Positions 32,707-42,076 are shown, numbered from the stretch's first letter. The stretch: DNA of 64,000 bases from Phenylobacterium sp. (GCF_004799515.1 NZ_SSMX01000008.1:62001-126000); one strand, 5' to 3'. The notes: generated by a model from the sequence alone, not told the origin. Numbers and translations: made by a program.

Positions 32707-34290
32707 ATGAAGAAAAGCTACCTGGGTGGAGCGTCGACGGTCGTGGCCGTGATCCTGGCGCTGAGCGCCGGTCAGGCCATGGCTTCCAGTCACCGTGAGG
32801 CGCCTGGCACCACAAAGATGCCGAAGACCGACTCCACCGACCTCTACATGTTCCGCAGCTATGAGCCCGGCCGCGCGGCCTTCGTGACCTTCATCGCCAA
32901 TTATCAGCCGTTCCAGGATCCGGGCAGCGGCCCGAACTACTTCACCATGGATCCGGACGCGATCTATGAGATCCACATCGACAACGACGGCGACGGCAAG
33001 GAAGACCTCACCTTCCAGTTCAAGTTCACCAACACCCTGCGCAATGGGACGGGCATTACCCTTCCCGTCGGCGGCAAGACCCTGCCGATCGCCTTGCGCG
33101 ACGGTGGCACGGTGACCCAGGCCGACGATCCAAATCTTGGCGAGGTCGAAGACTACACGGTGACCCTGATCACCGGCGATCCGCGCAGCGGGACCCGCGC
33201 GGCGGTGACCAACGCCACCGGCGGCGCGTCCTCCTTCCGCAAGCCCTTCGACAATGCCGGGCAGAAGACGACCGCCAACTACCCGGCCTACGCGAACCAA
33301 TACATCTTCAACGTCACCATTCCGGGCTGCGCGACACCGGGCAAGGTATTCGTGGGCCAGCGCGCCGAGGCCTTCGCGGTCAACCTCGGGCCGACGTTCG
33401 ACCTGATCAACTACGTACCCATCGACGGCACGACCTTCCCAGGCGGCATTACGCAGAGCCGTCAGAACGACGATCTCGTCGGGAAGAAGAACGTCACGTC
33501 GATCGCGCTGGAAGTGCCGATCGCTTGCCTGACCGGCGCCGGCAACGGCGTCATCGGCGCCTGGCAAACCGCGAGCCTGCCGCAGGCGCGCATCCTCAAC
33601 CCGACCGCGACCTACACCAGCGAAGCGCTTCAGGGCGGCGCCTATACCCAGGTCTCCCGCCTCGGCAACCCGCTCGTCAATGAGCTGGTCATCGGTCTGC
33701 CGGTGAAGGATACCTTCAACTCCGCCCAACCCAGCGCCGATGCCCAATTCGCCGACTACGTAACCAATCCGACGTTCCCGGCCATCGTCGATCTGCTGTT
33801 CCGCGCGCCGGTCAACGCCACGCTCGGCACCAGCTTCGCGTCCATCGCGCCGACGAACTTCCCGCGGAACGACCTGGTGGCGACCTTCCTGACGGGCATC
33901 AAAAACCTCAATCAGCAGAAGACGGTGACCGCCTCGGAAATGATGCGGCTCAACACCGCGATCAACCCGACCCCCCAGGCGTCCCAACAGACCTACGGGG
34001 TGGTGGCGGACGACCTCGCCGGCTACCCGAACGGCCGTCGGCCGGGCGACGACACCGTCGACATCACCCTGCGTGTGGCCATGGGTCGGCTTTGCTACCC
34101 GGTGCCGATCAACGGCGTGGCGACCGATCTCGGGCTTTGCAAGCCGACCGATGCACCCGTCGGGCAATCGGCCTTCACGGACGGCGCTCCGATCAGCGCG
34201 GCCGAGTTGCAGAACGCCTTCCCCTATCTGAACCCGCCGCTGTCGAACTCGCCCCGCACCCTGGGGACGTCCACCGTCCCGCACCCATAA
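32707..34290 (+). CDS. Exported DUF4331-family protein
   Basis: A signal peptide (STVVAVILALSAGQAMA) leads to ASSHREAPG, the start of the DUF4331 family, which then continues with TDLYMFRSYEPGRAAFVTFIANY and GPNYFTMDPDAIYEIHIDNDGDGKEDLTFQF. The Asp-rich DNDGDGKED loop looks like a calcium- or metal-binding site. The ATG at 32707 gives a 527-residue protein. The family function is not known. It lies between the nickel receptor/TonB-like genes and the VirB operon, with a small lipoprotein 12 bases downstream, which suggests an envelope role. Confidence 0.8.
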   Translation: MKKSYLGGASTVVAVILALSAGQAMASSHREAPGTTKMPKTDSTDLYMFRSYEPGRAAFVTFIANYQPFQDPGSGPNYFTMDPDAIYEIHIDNDGDGKEDLTFQFKFTNTLRNGTGITLPVGGKTLPIALRDGGTVTQADDPNLGEVEDYTVTLITGDPRSGTRAAVTNATGGASSFRKPFDNAGQKTTANYPAYANQYIFNVTIPGCATPGKVFVGQRAEAFAVNLGPTFDLINYVPIDGTTFPGGITQSRQNDDLVGKKNVTSIALEVPIACLTGAGNGVIGAWQTASLPQARILNPTATYTSEALQGGAYTQVSRLGNPLVNELVIGLPVKDTFNSAQPSADAQFADYVTNPTFPAIVDLLFRAPVNATLGTSFASIAPTNFPRNDLVATFLTGIKNLNQQKTVTASEMMRLNTAINPTPQASQQTYGVVADDLAGYPNGRRPGDDTVDITLRVAMGRLCYPVPINGVATDLGLCKPTDAPVGQSAFTDGAPISAAELQNAFPYLNPPLSNSPRTLGTSTVPHP

Positions 34291-34302
34291 GGAGCGCTCA
34301 GT

Positions 34303-34560
34303 ATGAACCGCATACTCTTCACCACCGCCGCGGTCGTGACGCTCGGCCTGTTGCTCTCCGCCTGCGGCGGCGGGGGCGATGGTCCGAACACCACAGTGAC
34401 GACGCCGCCGCCAGCCGTCCGTTTCGACGCTCAGTTCGGCGCCAATTTCTCCACGGACTTCCAACAGCCCAGCCTGACCTCAAAACCGCTCCCGGTGGCG
34501 GCGGGCGACGTGGTTCCCGTGAGCCTGACCGCTCAGCCCGTGCCGCTTCCGAGCACCTGA
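34303..34560 (+). CDS. Small lipoprotein
   Basis: The 85-residue product has a lipoprotein signal (VVTLGLLLSACGGGG; lipobox LSAC, so Cys 20 would be lipidated) and a 65-residue Pro/Val-rich remainder. It starts 12 bases after the DUF4331 gene and ends 12 bases before the virB1-like gene. It could be a partner of the DUF4331 protein or take the place of VirB7, the small lipoprotein of type IV systems, which is otherwise missing here. It shows no clear VirB7 motif, so the first option is slightly favoured. Confidence 0.65.
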   Translation: MNRILFTTAAVVTLGLLLSACGGGGDGPNTTVTTPPPAVRFDAQFGANFSTDFQQPSLTSKPLPVAAGDVVPVSLTAQPVPLPST

Positions 34561-34572
34561 CCACCCCCGCCG

Positions 34573-35208
34573 ATGCGTAGCCACGCACCTACCATCGACG
34601 GCCGCGCAGGCCTCGCCCCCCTGGGCCTGTGCATCATGGCGATCGCTGTCTCCGCAGCGGTCGCCATGCCTTCTCGTGCCGATGTCATCGAATTCGGGGC
34701 CGGCGGCGCTGCGGTGACCTATGCTGCGCCGGCGGTGTTCACCTCGACAGGGGTCGAGACCATCGGCCAGGCGCCGCGAGCGCCTGGTGTTCAGTCCGAC
34801 AATCTTTCCCAGGTCATCGCCGACGCGGCCGTGCGCAATCGGATCAGCTCCGATTTGGTCAGCGCCGTTGCTTGGCAGGAGTCGCACTTCCGGCAGTCGG
34901 CGGTCTCGAGCCGCGGTGCGGTCGGGGTCATGCAGCTCACGGCTGTGGCCGCCCGCGATGTCGGCGTCGACCGCTTCGACACCAGCCAGAACATCCAGGG
35001 CGGCGCGGCCTACCTGCGCCGGATGATGGACCGCTACAGCGGCGACCTCCACCTCACGCTGGCCGCTTACAACGCCGGGCCCGGCGCCGTGGACCGCTAC
35101 CGCGGGGTCCCGCCGTTCCAGGAAACCCAGGCCTACGTCAGCGCCATCCTGGCGCGGCTTCCGCAGCGCGCGGCGATCCCCGCCACGCCCATCCTGTTCA
35201 ACCGATAG
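34573..35208 (+). CDS. virB1: VirB1-like lytic transglycosylase
   Basis: The SLT/lysozyme-like domain covers about residues 75-190, with catalytic Glu in AVAWQESHFRQSAVSS and the downstream GAVGVMQL and LTLAAYNAGPGAVDRY motifs typical of the family. A hydrophobic N terminus (ending near PSRADV) directs export. Placement directly before virB2-virB3-virB4 identifies it as the peptidoglycan-opening enzyme of the type IV secretion apparatus. It lacks the VirB1* C-terminal extension of Agrobacterium. Confidence 0.85.
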   Translation: MRSHAPTIDGRAGLAPLGLCIMAIAVSAAVAMPSRADVIEFGAGGAAVTYAAPAVFTSTGVETIGQAPRAPGVQSDNLSQVIADAAVRNRISSDLVSAVAWQESHFRQSAVSSRGAVGVMQLTAVAARDVGVDRFDTSQNIQGGAAYLRRMMDRYSGDLHLTLAAYNAGPGAVDRYRGVPPFQETQAYVSAILARLPQRAAIPATPILFNR

Positions 35209-35219
35209 GAGCTTCCCCC

Positions 35220-35534
35220 ATTCGCACACCGCTCCGTACCCTGGCGCCCTTCGCCGCCCTGACGCAGCTGGCCTTGGCCGGCGCAGCGCAGGCCCAGTCC
35301 GTCGATCCGGCCGGCTCCGGCGTCATCGGCGGGGCACTGACCTGGCTGCAGGGCACCTTGCTCGGCACGGTCGCCACCGTCGCCGCGGTGATCGCCGTCG
35401 CAGGCGTGGGCTTCATGATGCTCACCGGCCGGCTGGAATGGCGCCGTGGCCTGACCGTCGTCGTCGGCTGCTTCATCATCTTCGGCGCTGGGGCGCTGGT
35501 CGCCGGCATCAAGCAATCCGCGGGCGGCGTCTGA
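35220..35534 (+). CDS. virB2: VirB2/TrbC-type pilin subunit, apparently with ATT start
   Basis: The 104-residue product has a long signal region (LAPFAALTQLALAGAAQAQ) and two membrane helices (about 48-70 and 78-98), as in VirB2/TrbC pilins. There is no ATG, GTG or TTG near the expected N terminus. AGGAG at 35207-35211 sits eight bases before an in-frame ATT at 35220, the best-placed start; CTG at 35241 is a weaker choice. The same frame runs far upstream, but inside virB1. Its stop is one base from virB3. Confidence 0.75.
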   Translation: MRTPLRTLAPFAALTQLALAGAAQAQSVDPAGSGVIGGALTWLQGTLLGTVATVAAVIAVAGVGFMMLTGRLEWRRGLTVVVGCFIIFGAGALVAGIKQSAGGV

Positions 35535-35535
35535 G

Positions 35536-35823
35536 ATGGCCGCGCAGGTTGAACGCGACGTTGTGTTCGGGGCGCTGACGCGGCCGCAGATGTTCGCTGG
35601 CGTGACCTACAGCTTCTTTGTGTTGAACGCCGTGGTCACCGCCGAACTCTTCCTCATCACCAAGTCCTTCTGGGCGCTGCTGGCGGCGCTCGCGATACAC
35701 ACGGTCGGCTACGTCGCGTGTCTGAAAGAGCCGCGTATCTTCGACCTGTGGCTGACCAAGGTCAGCCGCTGCCCTCGCGTCCGCAACTGGTCTGTGTGGC
35801 GCTGCAACTCCTATCGCCCATGA
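35536..35823 (+). CDS. virB3: VirB3-like inner-membrane protein
   Basis: The 95-residue protein has the short N-terminal segment and two adjacent membrane helices (about 20-60; TYSFFVLNAVVTAELFLITK and ALLAALAIHTVGYVACL) of VirB3, and the EPRIFDLWLTKVSRC stretch common in that family. It starts one base after virB2 and its stop overlaps the virB4 start (ATGA at 35820-35823). VirB3 assists VirB4 in pilus assembly. Confidence 0.85.
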   Translation: MAAQVERDVVFGALTRPQMFAGVTYSFFVLNAVVTAELFLITKSFWALLAALAIHTVGYVACLKEPRIFDLWLTKVSRCPRVRNWSVWRCNSYRP

Positions 35824-38213
35824 CGCCAAGGACCGACGATCGACCCAAGGCCCGACGCGCGGCGCCTGGGCGGGAAGCCAGCGCCGGCGCGCGGCTGCCG
35901 TACGCCCGGCACGTGGACGACGTCACCATCGCCACCCGCGACGGCATGCTGATGCAGGTGATCCACCTGGCCGGCCTGCCGTTCGAAACCGCCGACACCG
36001 ACGAGCTCAACTACCGCAAAGCGCTGCGCGACGGCGCCCTGCGCGCGCTCGCAAGCTCGCGTTTCGCCATCTACCATCACGTTGTGCGGCGCGAGGTTGC
36101 GCCCGCCATGGACGGCGATTTCAACGACGATTTCAGCCGGACGCTAGATGACACCTGGCGCGCGCGCCTGGGCGCCAAGAAGCTCTATGTGAACGAACTC
36201 TTCCTGACCCTCGTGCGCCGGCCCCTGCAAGGCCGTGGCGGGATGGTCGAAGGCGCTTTGCGCGCCATCACCGGCGGTCGGCAGGCCCAAAGCGCCGTCG
36301 CCTTCCAGAACGAGCATCGGGAGTTGGACGCCGCGCGCGAGTCACTTCTCGCGGCGTTGGCGCCCTATGGCGCGCGCCTCCTTGGCGTCTACGACACACC
36401 GAGCGGTCCGTGCTCGGAACCTCTGGAATTCCTGTCGTCGCTCTACAACGGCGCGATCCGGCCGGTGCTGCTGCCCCGCGCCGACCTGGGCGAGCATATC
36501 CCCTATCGCCGGGTGAGCTTCGGCGCCGAGGCCCTGGAGCTGTCGCGCGCCGGCGTGCTGGACCGAAGCTTCGCGGCGCTGATCTCCATCAAGGACTATC
36601 CCCCGCAGACCGCCGCGGGGATGCTCGACGATCTTCTGCGGCTGCCCCACGAGCTGGTCATCAGCCAGAGCTTCGCCTTCGTCGACCGCCAGGCGAGCCT
36701 GGAGCGAATGAACATGGCGCTGCGCCGCATGCGCTCGGCGGACGACGACGCCCTGTCGCTGCGCCTGGGCCTTGTGGCGGCGAAGGACGATGTGTCGGCC
36801 GGACGCGCCGCCTTCGGCGAACATCATCTGAGCGTGATGGTGCGGGCGGCGAGCCTCGCCGGCTTGAACGAGGCGGTCGCCGAGGTTCAGTCCAGCTTCA
36901 CGGAGGTGGGCGTCATCGCCGTACGCGAGGACGTCAATCTGGAGCCGGCGTTCTGGGCTCAGTTCCCCGGCAACTTCAAGGATATCGCCCGGCGCGCCCT
37001 GATCTCCACGGCCAACTTCGCGGGCTTCGCGTCCGGCCACAACTTCCCGGTCGGCAAGGCGGCCGGCAACCATTGGGGCTCCGCCGTCACGGTCCTGGAG
37101 ACCACCTCGGCCGGGCCCTATCACTTCAATTTCCACAAGGGCGACCTGGGCAACTTCACCCTGATTGGGCCGTCGGGCTCCGGCAAGACGGTGGTGCTGA
37201 GCTTCCTGCTGGCTCAGGCCCGCAAATTCGACCCGCGCATCGTCTTCTTCGACAAGGACCGCGGCGCGGAAATCTTCCTGCGCGCCATCGGCGGCCGATA
37301 CGACGCCATTCGTCCTGGCGAGGCCACAGGGTTCAACCCGCTGCAGCTCGAAGACACCCCTGCCAACCGTGGCTTCCTCGCCGACTGGACCGCCCGGCTG
37401 GTGGCCCGGCCCGGCGAAGCCCTGAGCCCCGAAGACCTGGCGCGGATCAAGGACGCGGTCGACGCCAACTACGCGCAGCAGCCGGCCTACCGGCGCCTGC
37501 GCTATTTCGCCGAACTGTTCCGGGGGGACCGCCGGCCCGACGCCGCCGACCTTGCCGCGCGGCTGCGGCCCTGGTGGGGCGACGGCGAGCGGGCGTGGCT
37601 GTTCGACAACGCCGACGATGCCCTCGACCTCGACGCCCGCACCCTGGGCTTCGACATGACCCAGATCCTCGACGACCCGCAATTGCGGACGCCGGCGATG
37701 ATGTACCTGTTCCACCGGGTCGAGCAGCGGCTGGACGGCGACCCGACGCTGATCGTCATCGACGAAGGCTGGAAGGCGCTCGACGACGACGTCTTCGTCG
37801 CCCGGATCAAGGACTGGGAAAAGACCATCCGCAAGCGCAACGGCGTGGTCGGCTTCGCCACCCAAAGCGCCCAGGACGCCATCGAAAGCCGCATCGCCTC
37901 GGCGATCATCGAGCAGGCGGCCACTCAGATCTTCATGGCCAATCCCAAGGCCCAGGCTCGCGACTACTGCGAGGGCTTCGGCCTGACCGAGCACGAGTTC
38001 GACCTGATCCGGTCGCTGCCGGACACCTCGCATTGCTTCCTGATCAAGCACGGCACGGACAGCGTGGTGGCGCGCCTCAATCTCTCGGGTGAGCCCGATC
38101 TGCTCACGGTCCTCTCAGGCCGCGAGCGCACCGTGCGCCTGCTCGATACGCTGCGCGGCGATGTGGGCGAGAACCCCGCGGACTGGCTGCCGCGCCTGCT
38201 GGAGCGCGCCTGA
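35820..38213 (+). CDS. virB4: VirB4 type IV secretion ATPase
   Basis: The 797-residue protein has the CagE/TrbE/VirB N-terminal domain (about 20-420) and a RecA-like ATPase with Walker A GPSGSGKT near residue 450 and Walker B LIVIDEGWKAL near 645, followed by a TQSAQDAIES segment. It powers assembly and substrate movement at the inner membrane. The ATG at 35820 overlaps the virB3 stop; an upstream in-frame start would lie inside virB3. The next gene, virB6, overlaps its stop by one base. Confidence 0.93.
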   Translation: MTPRTDDRPKARRAAPGREASAGARLPYARHVDDVTIATRDGMLMQVIHLAGLPFETADTDELNYRKALRDGALRALASSRFAIYHHVVRREVAPAMDGDFNDDFSRTLDDTWRARLGAKKLYVNELFLTLVRRPLQGRGGMVEGALRAITGGRQAQSAVAFQNEHRELDAARESLLAALAPYGARLLGVYDTPSGPCSEPLEFLSSLYNGAIRPVLLPRADLGEHIPYRRVSFGAEALELSRAGVLDRSFAALISIKDYPPQTAAGMLDDLLRLPHELVISQSFAFVDRQASLERMNMALRRMRSADDDALSLRLGLVAAKDDVSAGRAAFGEHHLSVMVRAASLAGLNEAVAEVQSSFTEVGVIAVREDVNLEPAFWAQFPGNFKDIARRALISTANFAGFASGHNFPVGKAAGNHWGSAVTVLETTSAGPYHFNFHKGDLGNFTLIGPSGSGKTVVLSFLLAQARKFDPRIVFFDKDRGAEIFLRAIGGRYDAIRPGEATGFNPLQLEDTPANRGFLADWTARLVARPGEALSPEDLARIKDAVDANYAQQPAYRRLRYFAELFRGDRRPDAADLAARLRPWWGDGERAWLFDNADDALDLDARTLGFDMTQILDDPQLRTPAMMYLFHRVEQRLDGDPTLIVIDEGWKALDDDVFVARIKDWEKTIRKRNGVVGFATQSAQDAIESRIASAIIEQAATQIFMANPKAQARDYCEGFGLTEHEFDLIRSLPDTSHCFLIKHGTDSVVARLNLSGEPDLLTVLSGRERTVRLLDTLRGDVGENPADWLPRLLERA

Positions 38214-39424
38214 TGGCTTTCGCCTGCGCCGCCCCGCAAGCCGACGACGGCTTGGTCCACGGTCTGCTGACCTCCGTCGACTGCAACGTCCGGTCGATGT
38301 CAGAGGCGGGCTATGGCGCACTCTCGCAGTCCAACTCGCCGATGGCGGCGATCCTGACGGCGCTGTTGACCCTCTACATCGCCTTCATCGGCTATCGCCT
38401 GCTGATCGGACGTTCGCCCTTGAGCGTCGGCGACTTGACGGTCAGCGCCTTCAAGATCGGCGCGGTGCTGGTGCTGGCGACGAGCTGGCCGACCTACCAG
38501 CAGGTGGTTTTCGACTCGCTGTTCAGCGGGCCGGAGCAGCTGGCGACCAACATGCTCGACGCGATCCAGCCTTCGGGTTCCCTGCTGCATGGCGATCCCT
38601 TCGCGGGCCTGCAGGTCGCCTATGACCAGCTGCAGGCCTCGGCCAACGACTTCACCAAGCATAGCCTGAGCACGGCCTCCCCGCTGCAAGGCGGCAACGC
38701 CGGCGCGGCGCTCGCCATGAACCTATCGGCGACCTTGCTCCTGCTCACCAGCCTGGGCGCGGTGCTGGCCTCCAAGATCGTGCTCGGCCTGCTGCTAGGC
38801 CTGGGTCCGCTGTTCGTGGCCATGCTGCTGTTCGACGCCACCCGAGGCGTCTTCGAGGGCTGGCTGCGGGCGTCGATCGCCTTCGCCCTGGCGCCGCTCA
38901 TGGCCATCCTCGGCCTCGTCGTGGAACTGACCATGATCGGCCCCGAAATCGTTCGCCTGGCCGATCTTCGCGCCCAGGGCCTGGTCGACCTTGCGCCGGC
39001 CAACGCCATCTTCCTGCTGGTGCTCATCTCCACCGGAGTCAGCGTCGCGCTGACCCTTGCGGTCGGGGTCATCGCCTTCAGCCTGCGGCTGCCCGTCCTC
39101 CAGCGTGGCAGCCGCAGCGACATTCGTACTGAGGTCGCGGCCTCGACCGCGGCCTTGTCTGCCGCCGTAGGTGCAGGCGGCCGCACGCCCTCCGCCCTGC
39201 AGGCCGAGCCCCGCGCGGCGTCGGTGGTCGCGGCGGCGAACGCTATGGATCGGCGCGAGAACCGGGTGGTGCAGGCCGAGGTGGACGGCGGGCGACGCAT
39301 CAGCGCCGGCCGCGGGCGTGAGACGGGCTCGCTCAGCACACCGGCCTTTGCGCCCATCGGCCAAACCTATCGCCGCGCCGCGCAGCCGCGCCGGGCCGCC
39401 AGCAATCAGCGGAGGGATCGATGA
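38213..39424 (+). CDS. virB6: VirB6/TrbL-like polytopic membrane protein
   Basis: The 403-residue protein has at least five hydrophobic segments (about 45-65, 78-95, 170-200, 215-245, 262-290) and a hydrophilic Arg/Ala-rich tail, the layout of VirB6. It would form part of the inner-membrane translocation channel. The start overlaps the virB4 stop (TGATG) and its stop overlaps virB8 (ATGA). The position directly after virB4 means virB5 is absent from the usual slot. Confidence 0.85.
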   Translation: MAFACAAPQADDGLVHGLLTSVDCNVRSMSEAGYGALSQSNSPMAAILTALLTLYIAFIGYRLLIGRSPLSVGDLTVSAFKIGAVLVLATSWPTYQQVVFDSLFSGPEQLATNMLDAIQPSGSLLHGDPFAGLQVAYDQLQASANDFTKHSLSTASPLQGGNAGAALAMNLSATLLLLTSLGAVLASKIVLGLLLGLGPLFVAMLLFDATRGVFEGWLRASIAFALAPLMAILGLVVELTMIGPEIVRLADLRAQGLVDLAPANAIFLLVLISTGVSVALTLAVGVIAFSLRLPVLQRGSRSDIRTEVAASTAALSAAVGAGGRTPSALQAEPRAASVVAAANAMDRRENRVVQAEVDGGRRISAGRGRETGSLSTPAFAPIGQTYRRAAQPRRAASNQRRDR

Positions 39425-40137
39425 AGCCTGAGAAACCGCCCGCCGCCGACCGCGACGCCTATTACGCCGACGCCGCGTCCTGGTCGGGCGATGTGCATGG
39501 GGCGCTGCGCAGTTCGCGCAGCCTCGCGTGGATCGTGGCGCTGGGCCTTGGAGCCATCGCGGTGCTGGAGGCGATCGCGCTCGTCGCGCTGATGCCGTTG
39601 AAGACGGTCGTGCCCTATACGATCACGGTCGATCGCCAGACCGGCTACATCGAGACGGCCCAGGGCTTGAACCCCGGCAAACTCTCGCAGGACACCGCCG
39701 TTACCGAGGCCTTCCTGGCGCAGTATGTCATGGCGCGCGAAGGCTATGACGTGGCCGACCTGCAGGCGACCTATCGCAAGGTCGCCATGTGGTCGACCGG
39801 CGAGGCGCGCGACCAATACCTGCGCGCCATGTCGACCACCAATCCGCAGAGCCCGATGAAGCTCTACCCCGCCACAACAGTGATGCAGCCGATCATCAAA
39901 AGCGTCTCGCTGCTGTCGCGCAACAGCGCGCTCGTACGCTTCGACGTGGAGCGCCACGACTATGGCGCGGCCTCCGGCGACCGGCAGTCCTACGCCGCGG
40001 TCATCGGCTACCGCTACACCGGCGCGCCGATGAGGATGGGGGATCGGTTGCTCAATCCCCTGGGCTTCCAGGCGACCTCGTACCGCCGCGATTCCGAGAT
40101 GATCGGATCGACCGCCGCCTCGCAGGGGTCCCGGTGA
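39421..40137 (+). CDS. virB8: VirB8-like inner-membrane scaffold protein
   Basis: A short cytoplasmic N terminus is followed by one membrane helix (about 36-58; IVALGLGAIAVLEAIALVAL) and a periplasmic domain with VVPYTITVDRQTGYIE, as in VirB8. This bitopic protein nucleates the core complex by contacting VirB9 and VirB10. The gene overlaps both neighbours by a few bases. Its 238 residues match the family length. Confidence 0.9.
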   Translation: MKPEKPPAADRDAYYADAASWSGDVHGALRSSRSLAWIVALGLGAIAVLEAIALVALMPLKTVVPYTITVDRQTGYIETAQGLNPGKLSQDTAVTEAFLAQYVMAREGYDVADLQATYRKVAMWSTGEARDQYLRAMSTTNPQSPMKLYPATTVMQPIIKSVSLLSRNSALVRFDVERHDYGAASGDRQSYAAVIGYRYTGAPMRMGDRLLNPLGFQATSYRRDSEMIGSTAASQGSR

Positions 40138-40889
40138 TGCGCAGCGCCCTGTTCTGCTTGGCGTTGGCGGTCACGCCGGTTGTGGCCAGCGCCGCCGAGG
40201 CTCCGCGCCCCGGCTATCTCGACCCCCACATCCAGAGCGTCCACTACGACCCGGACCAGGTTGTCTTGCTGCAGGGCGTCCTGGGCTATCAATTGATGCT
40301 GGAGTTCGCGCCGGACGAGCAGCTGCAAAGCGTGTCCATCGGCGACTCTTTGGGGTGGCAGGTGGTCCCCAACCACAACGCCAACCTGCTTTTCCTGAAA
40401 CCCCTTGAGCGCAACGCGGCGACCAACATGAACGTCGTCACCACGCAGCGCCGCTACGCCTTCGAGCTGCGGGTTTTGCCCAAGGGCGGCGCCAAGACGG
40501 CCAATGCCATCGTGACGCCCTACATCGTTCGCTTCGTCTACCCCCCGGTCGCCGTCGCCGTTTCTACGCCGGCCCCGCCCGACCCGCCGCCGGAGGAGCG
40601 CAACCGCGCCTACGTGGTCACCGGCGCGGCGGAGAACACCCCGGCGCGGATTTTCGACGACGGCCGCATGACCTATTTCGCCTGGCAGCCGCAGGCTTCC
40701 GTTCCGGCGATCTTTGCCGTGGGCGCCGACGGCAAGGAGAGCCTAGTCAACTACGGGGTGCGCGGCGCCTACACCGTCGTCGAACAAGTCTCGCCGCGTT
40801 TCGTCCTGCGCAACGGCAAGCAGGTCGCGACCGTGATCAACCAAGGCTTCGTGCCGCCCGCGGCCCTTCCGAGGAGCGGCGCGAAATGA
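40137..40889 (+). CDS. virB9: VirB9-like core-complex protein
   Basis: A signal peptide (LFCLALAVTPVVASAAEA) leads into an N-terminal domain with VHYDPDQVVLLQGVLGYQLMLEF and a C-terminal domain with IFDDGRMTYFAWQPQASVPAIF, both typical of VirB9/TraO. It forms the outer-membrane side of the channel together with VirB10. The ATG at 40137 overlaps the last base of the virB8 stop; a GTG one codon earlier is also possible. The stop overlaps virB10. Confidence 0.9.
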   Translation: MRSALFCLALAVTPVVASAAEAPRPGYLDPHIQSVHYDPDQVVLLQGVLGYQLMLEFAPDEQLQSVSIGDSLGWQVVPNHNANLLFLKPLERNAATNMNVVTTQRRYAFELRVLPKGGAKTANAIVTPYIVRFVYPPVAVAVSTPAPPDPPPEERNRAYVVTGAAENTPARIFDDGRMTYFAWQPQASVPAIFAVGADGKESLVNYGVRGAYTVVEQVSPRFVLRNGKQVATVINQGFVPPAALPRSGAK

Positions 40890-42076
40890 CCGACATGCAT
40901 CCGCCGGAAGATCAAGACTTCGAACCGGTATCCGACGAGCCCGGTCTGACCCAAGATGACGCCGAGCCGATAGTGGCCCGCACGCCAGCCGGCGGCAGTC
41001 CGCTCCTTGCCGTCGCGGGCTTCAGCGCCGCCGCCTTGGCGCTGTTTCTCGTCCTCAACCATCGCCGCGTCGAACGCAGCGATCCCGTTGCGGCGCCCGG
41101 AGCAATCCAGACTGCGCAAGAAACGTCGGGAGCGCCCCCTTCGCTTGAGCTCAAGCCGATCCTGGTCTCCGCGCCCGGCCCCGCCGCCTTCACCGGCCTG
41201 CCGACGACGGTGGACACCGCCTCGCCGCCGGCGGCCACGCCACGGATCCCGCAGACGCCGACCGCGGCCTCCACGCTGCAGCCGATCAGCGCGGCGGATT
41301 CAGCTCAGAGGCTGCATGCGCCGACCCTCGTCGTCGACTTCGGTGGCGCACCGCGCGATATGGTCGTGGCGCAGGCCGGGCCGCCGCCAGCTCCCGGCGC
41401 AGTCGTCGCGCCTGGCGGATCTCCAACGCCCGGCGGCGCGCGGCCGCAGCTGAACGACAGTGAGCAGTTCGCCAAGCGCGTGGGCGACGAAGAGCCCGAA
41501 CGCTCCCGCGCCATTCCGATGCACAACCTGCACGCCACCGCGCCGCAGGGCACGATCATCCCGGGCGTCCTGGAAACAGCGATCGACTCCGACCTTCCCG
41601 GCTTTACCCGCGCCGTGGTTAGCCGCGATGTTCTGAGCTTCGACGGCAAGGCTGTGCTGATCCCCAAAGGCAGCCGGCTCATCGGGCAATACAAGAGCGC
41701 CGTGGCTCTGGGGCAGTCGCGGGCCTTCATCATCTGGACGCGCGTGATCCGCCCGGACGGCGTGTCAATCCAGATCGGCTCGCCGGGCACGGACGAGTTG
41801 GGACGTGCCGGCCTGGATGGCGACGTCAACCGGCACTTCTTCCGCCGGTTCTCCGGCTCGATCCTGCTGTCTGTGCTAAACGCCGGGGTCGCCGCGGTCG
41901 GGCAGACCCCGTCGACCGAGATCAGCATCGGCTCGCCAGGCGCCGCGACCGGCCTGGCGACCTCCGCGATCCAGGGCGACGCCATTCCGCCGACCATCAA
42001 GGTCAAGCAGGGCGAAGCGATCAACATCTTCGTGGCGCGGGACCTCGACTTCTCGGGCGTCGAGCCGATCCGATGA
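40886..42076 (+). CDS. virB10: VirB10-like core-complex protein
   Basis: An N-terminal cytoplasmic tail, one membrane helix (about 34-52; LLAVAGFSAAALALFLVL) and a Pro-rich periplasmic linker precede the TrbI/VirB10 domain (about 205-390; GTIIPGVLETAIDSDLPG, IPKGSRLIGQY, VDGDVN-type region, GEAINIFVARDLDF). VirB10 spans both membranes and senses ATP use by the motor. Starts and stops overlap the neighbouring genes (ATGA), so virB8 to virB11 are translationally coupled. Confidence 0.92.
   Translation: MTDMHPPEDQDFEPVSDEPGLTQDDAEPIVARTPAGGSPLLAVAGFSAAALALFLVLNHRRVERSDPVAAPGAIQTAQETSGAPPSLELKPILVSAPGPAAFTGLPTTVDTASPPAATPRIPQTPTAASTLQPISAADSAQRLHAPTLVVDFGGAPRDMVVAQAGPPPAPGAVVAPGGSPTPGGARPQLNDSEQFAKRVGDEEPERSRAIPMHNLHATAPQGTIIPGVLETAIDSDLPGFTRAVVSRDVLSFDGKAVLIPKGSRLIGQYKSAVALGQSRAFIIWTRVIRPDGVSIQIGSPGTDELGRAGLDGDVNRHFFRRFSGSILLSVLNAGVAAVGQTPSTEISIGSPGAATGLATSAIQGDAIPPTIKVKQGEAINIFVARDLDFSGVEPIR

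Noticed and set aside
32377-34464. 695-codon minus-strand frame
   Set aside because: It is the antisense of the DUF4331 gene and flanks, with an Arg/Gly/Val-rich product typical of GC-rich shadow frames.
34303-34560. Firm assignment of the small lipoprotein as VirB7
   Set aside because: It is longer than most VirB7 proteins and lacks a recognisable VirB9-contacting motif; spacing also links it to DUF4331.
36342-38092. Two frames of over 550 codons overlapping virB4
   Set aside because: Both are other-frame readings of virB4, which has strong Walker motifs; their products are low-complexity.
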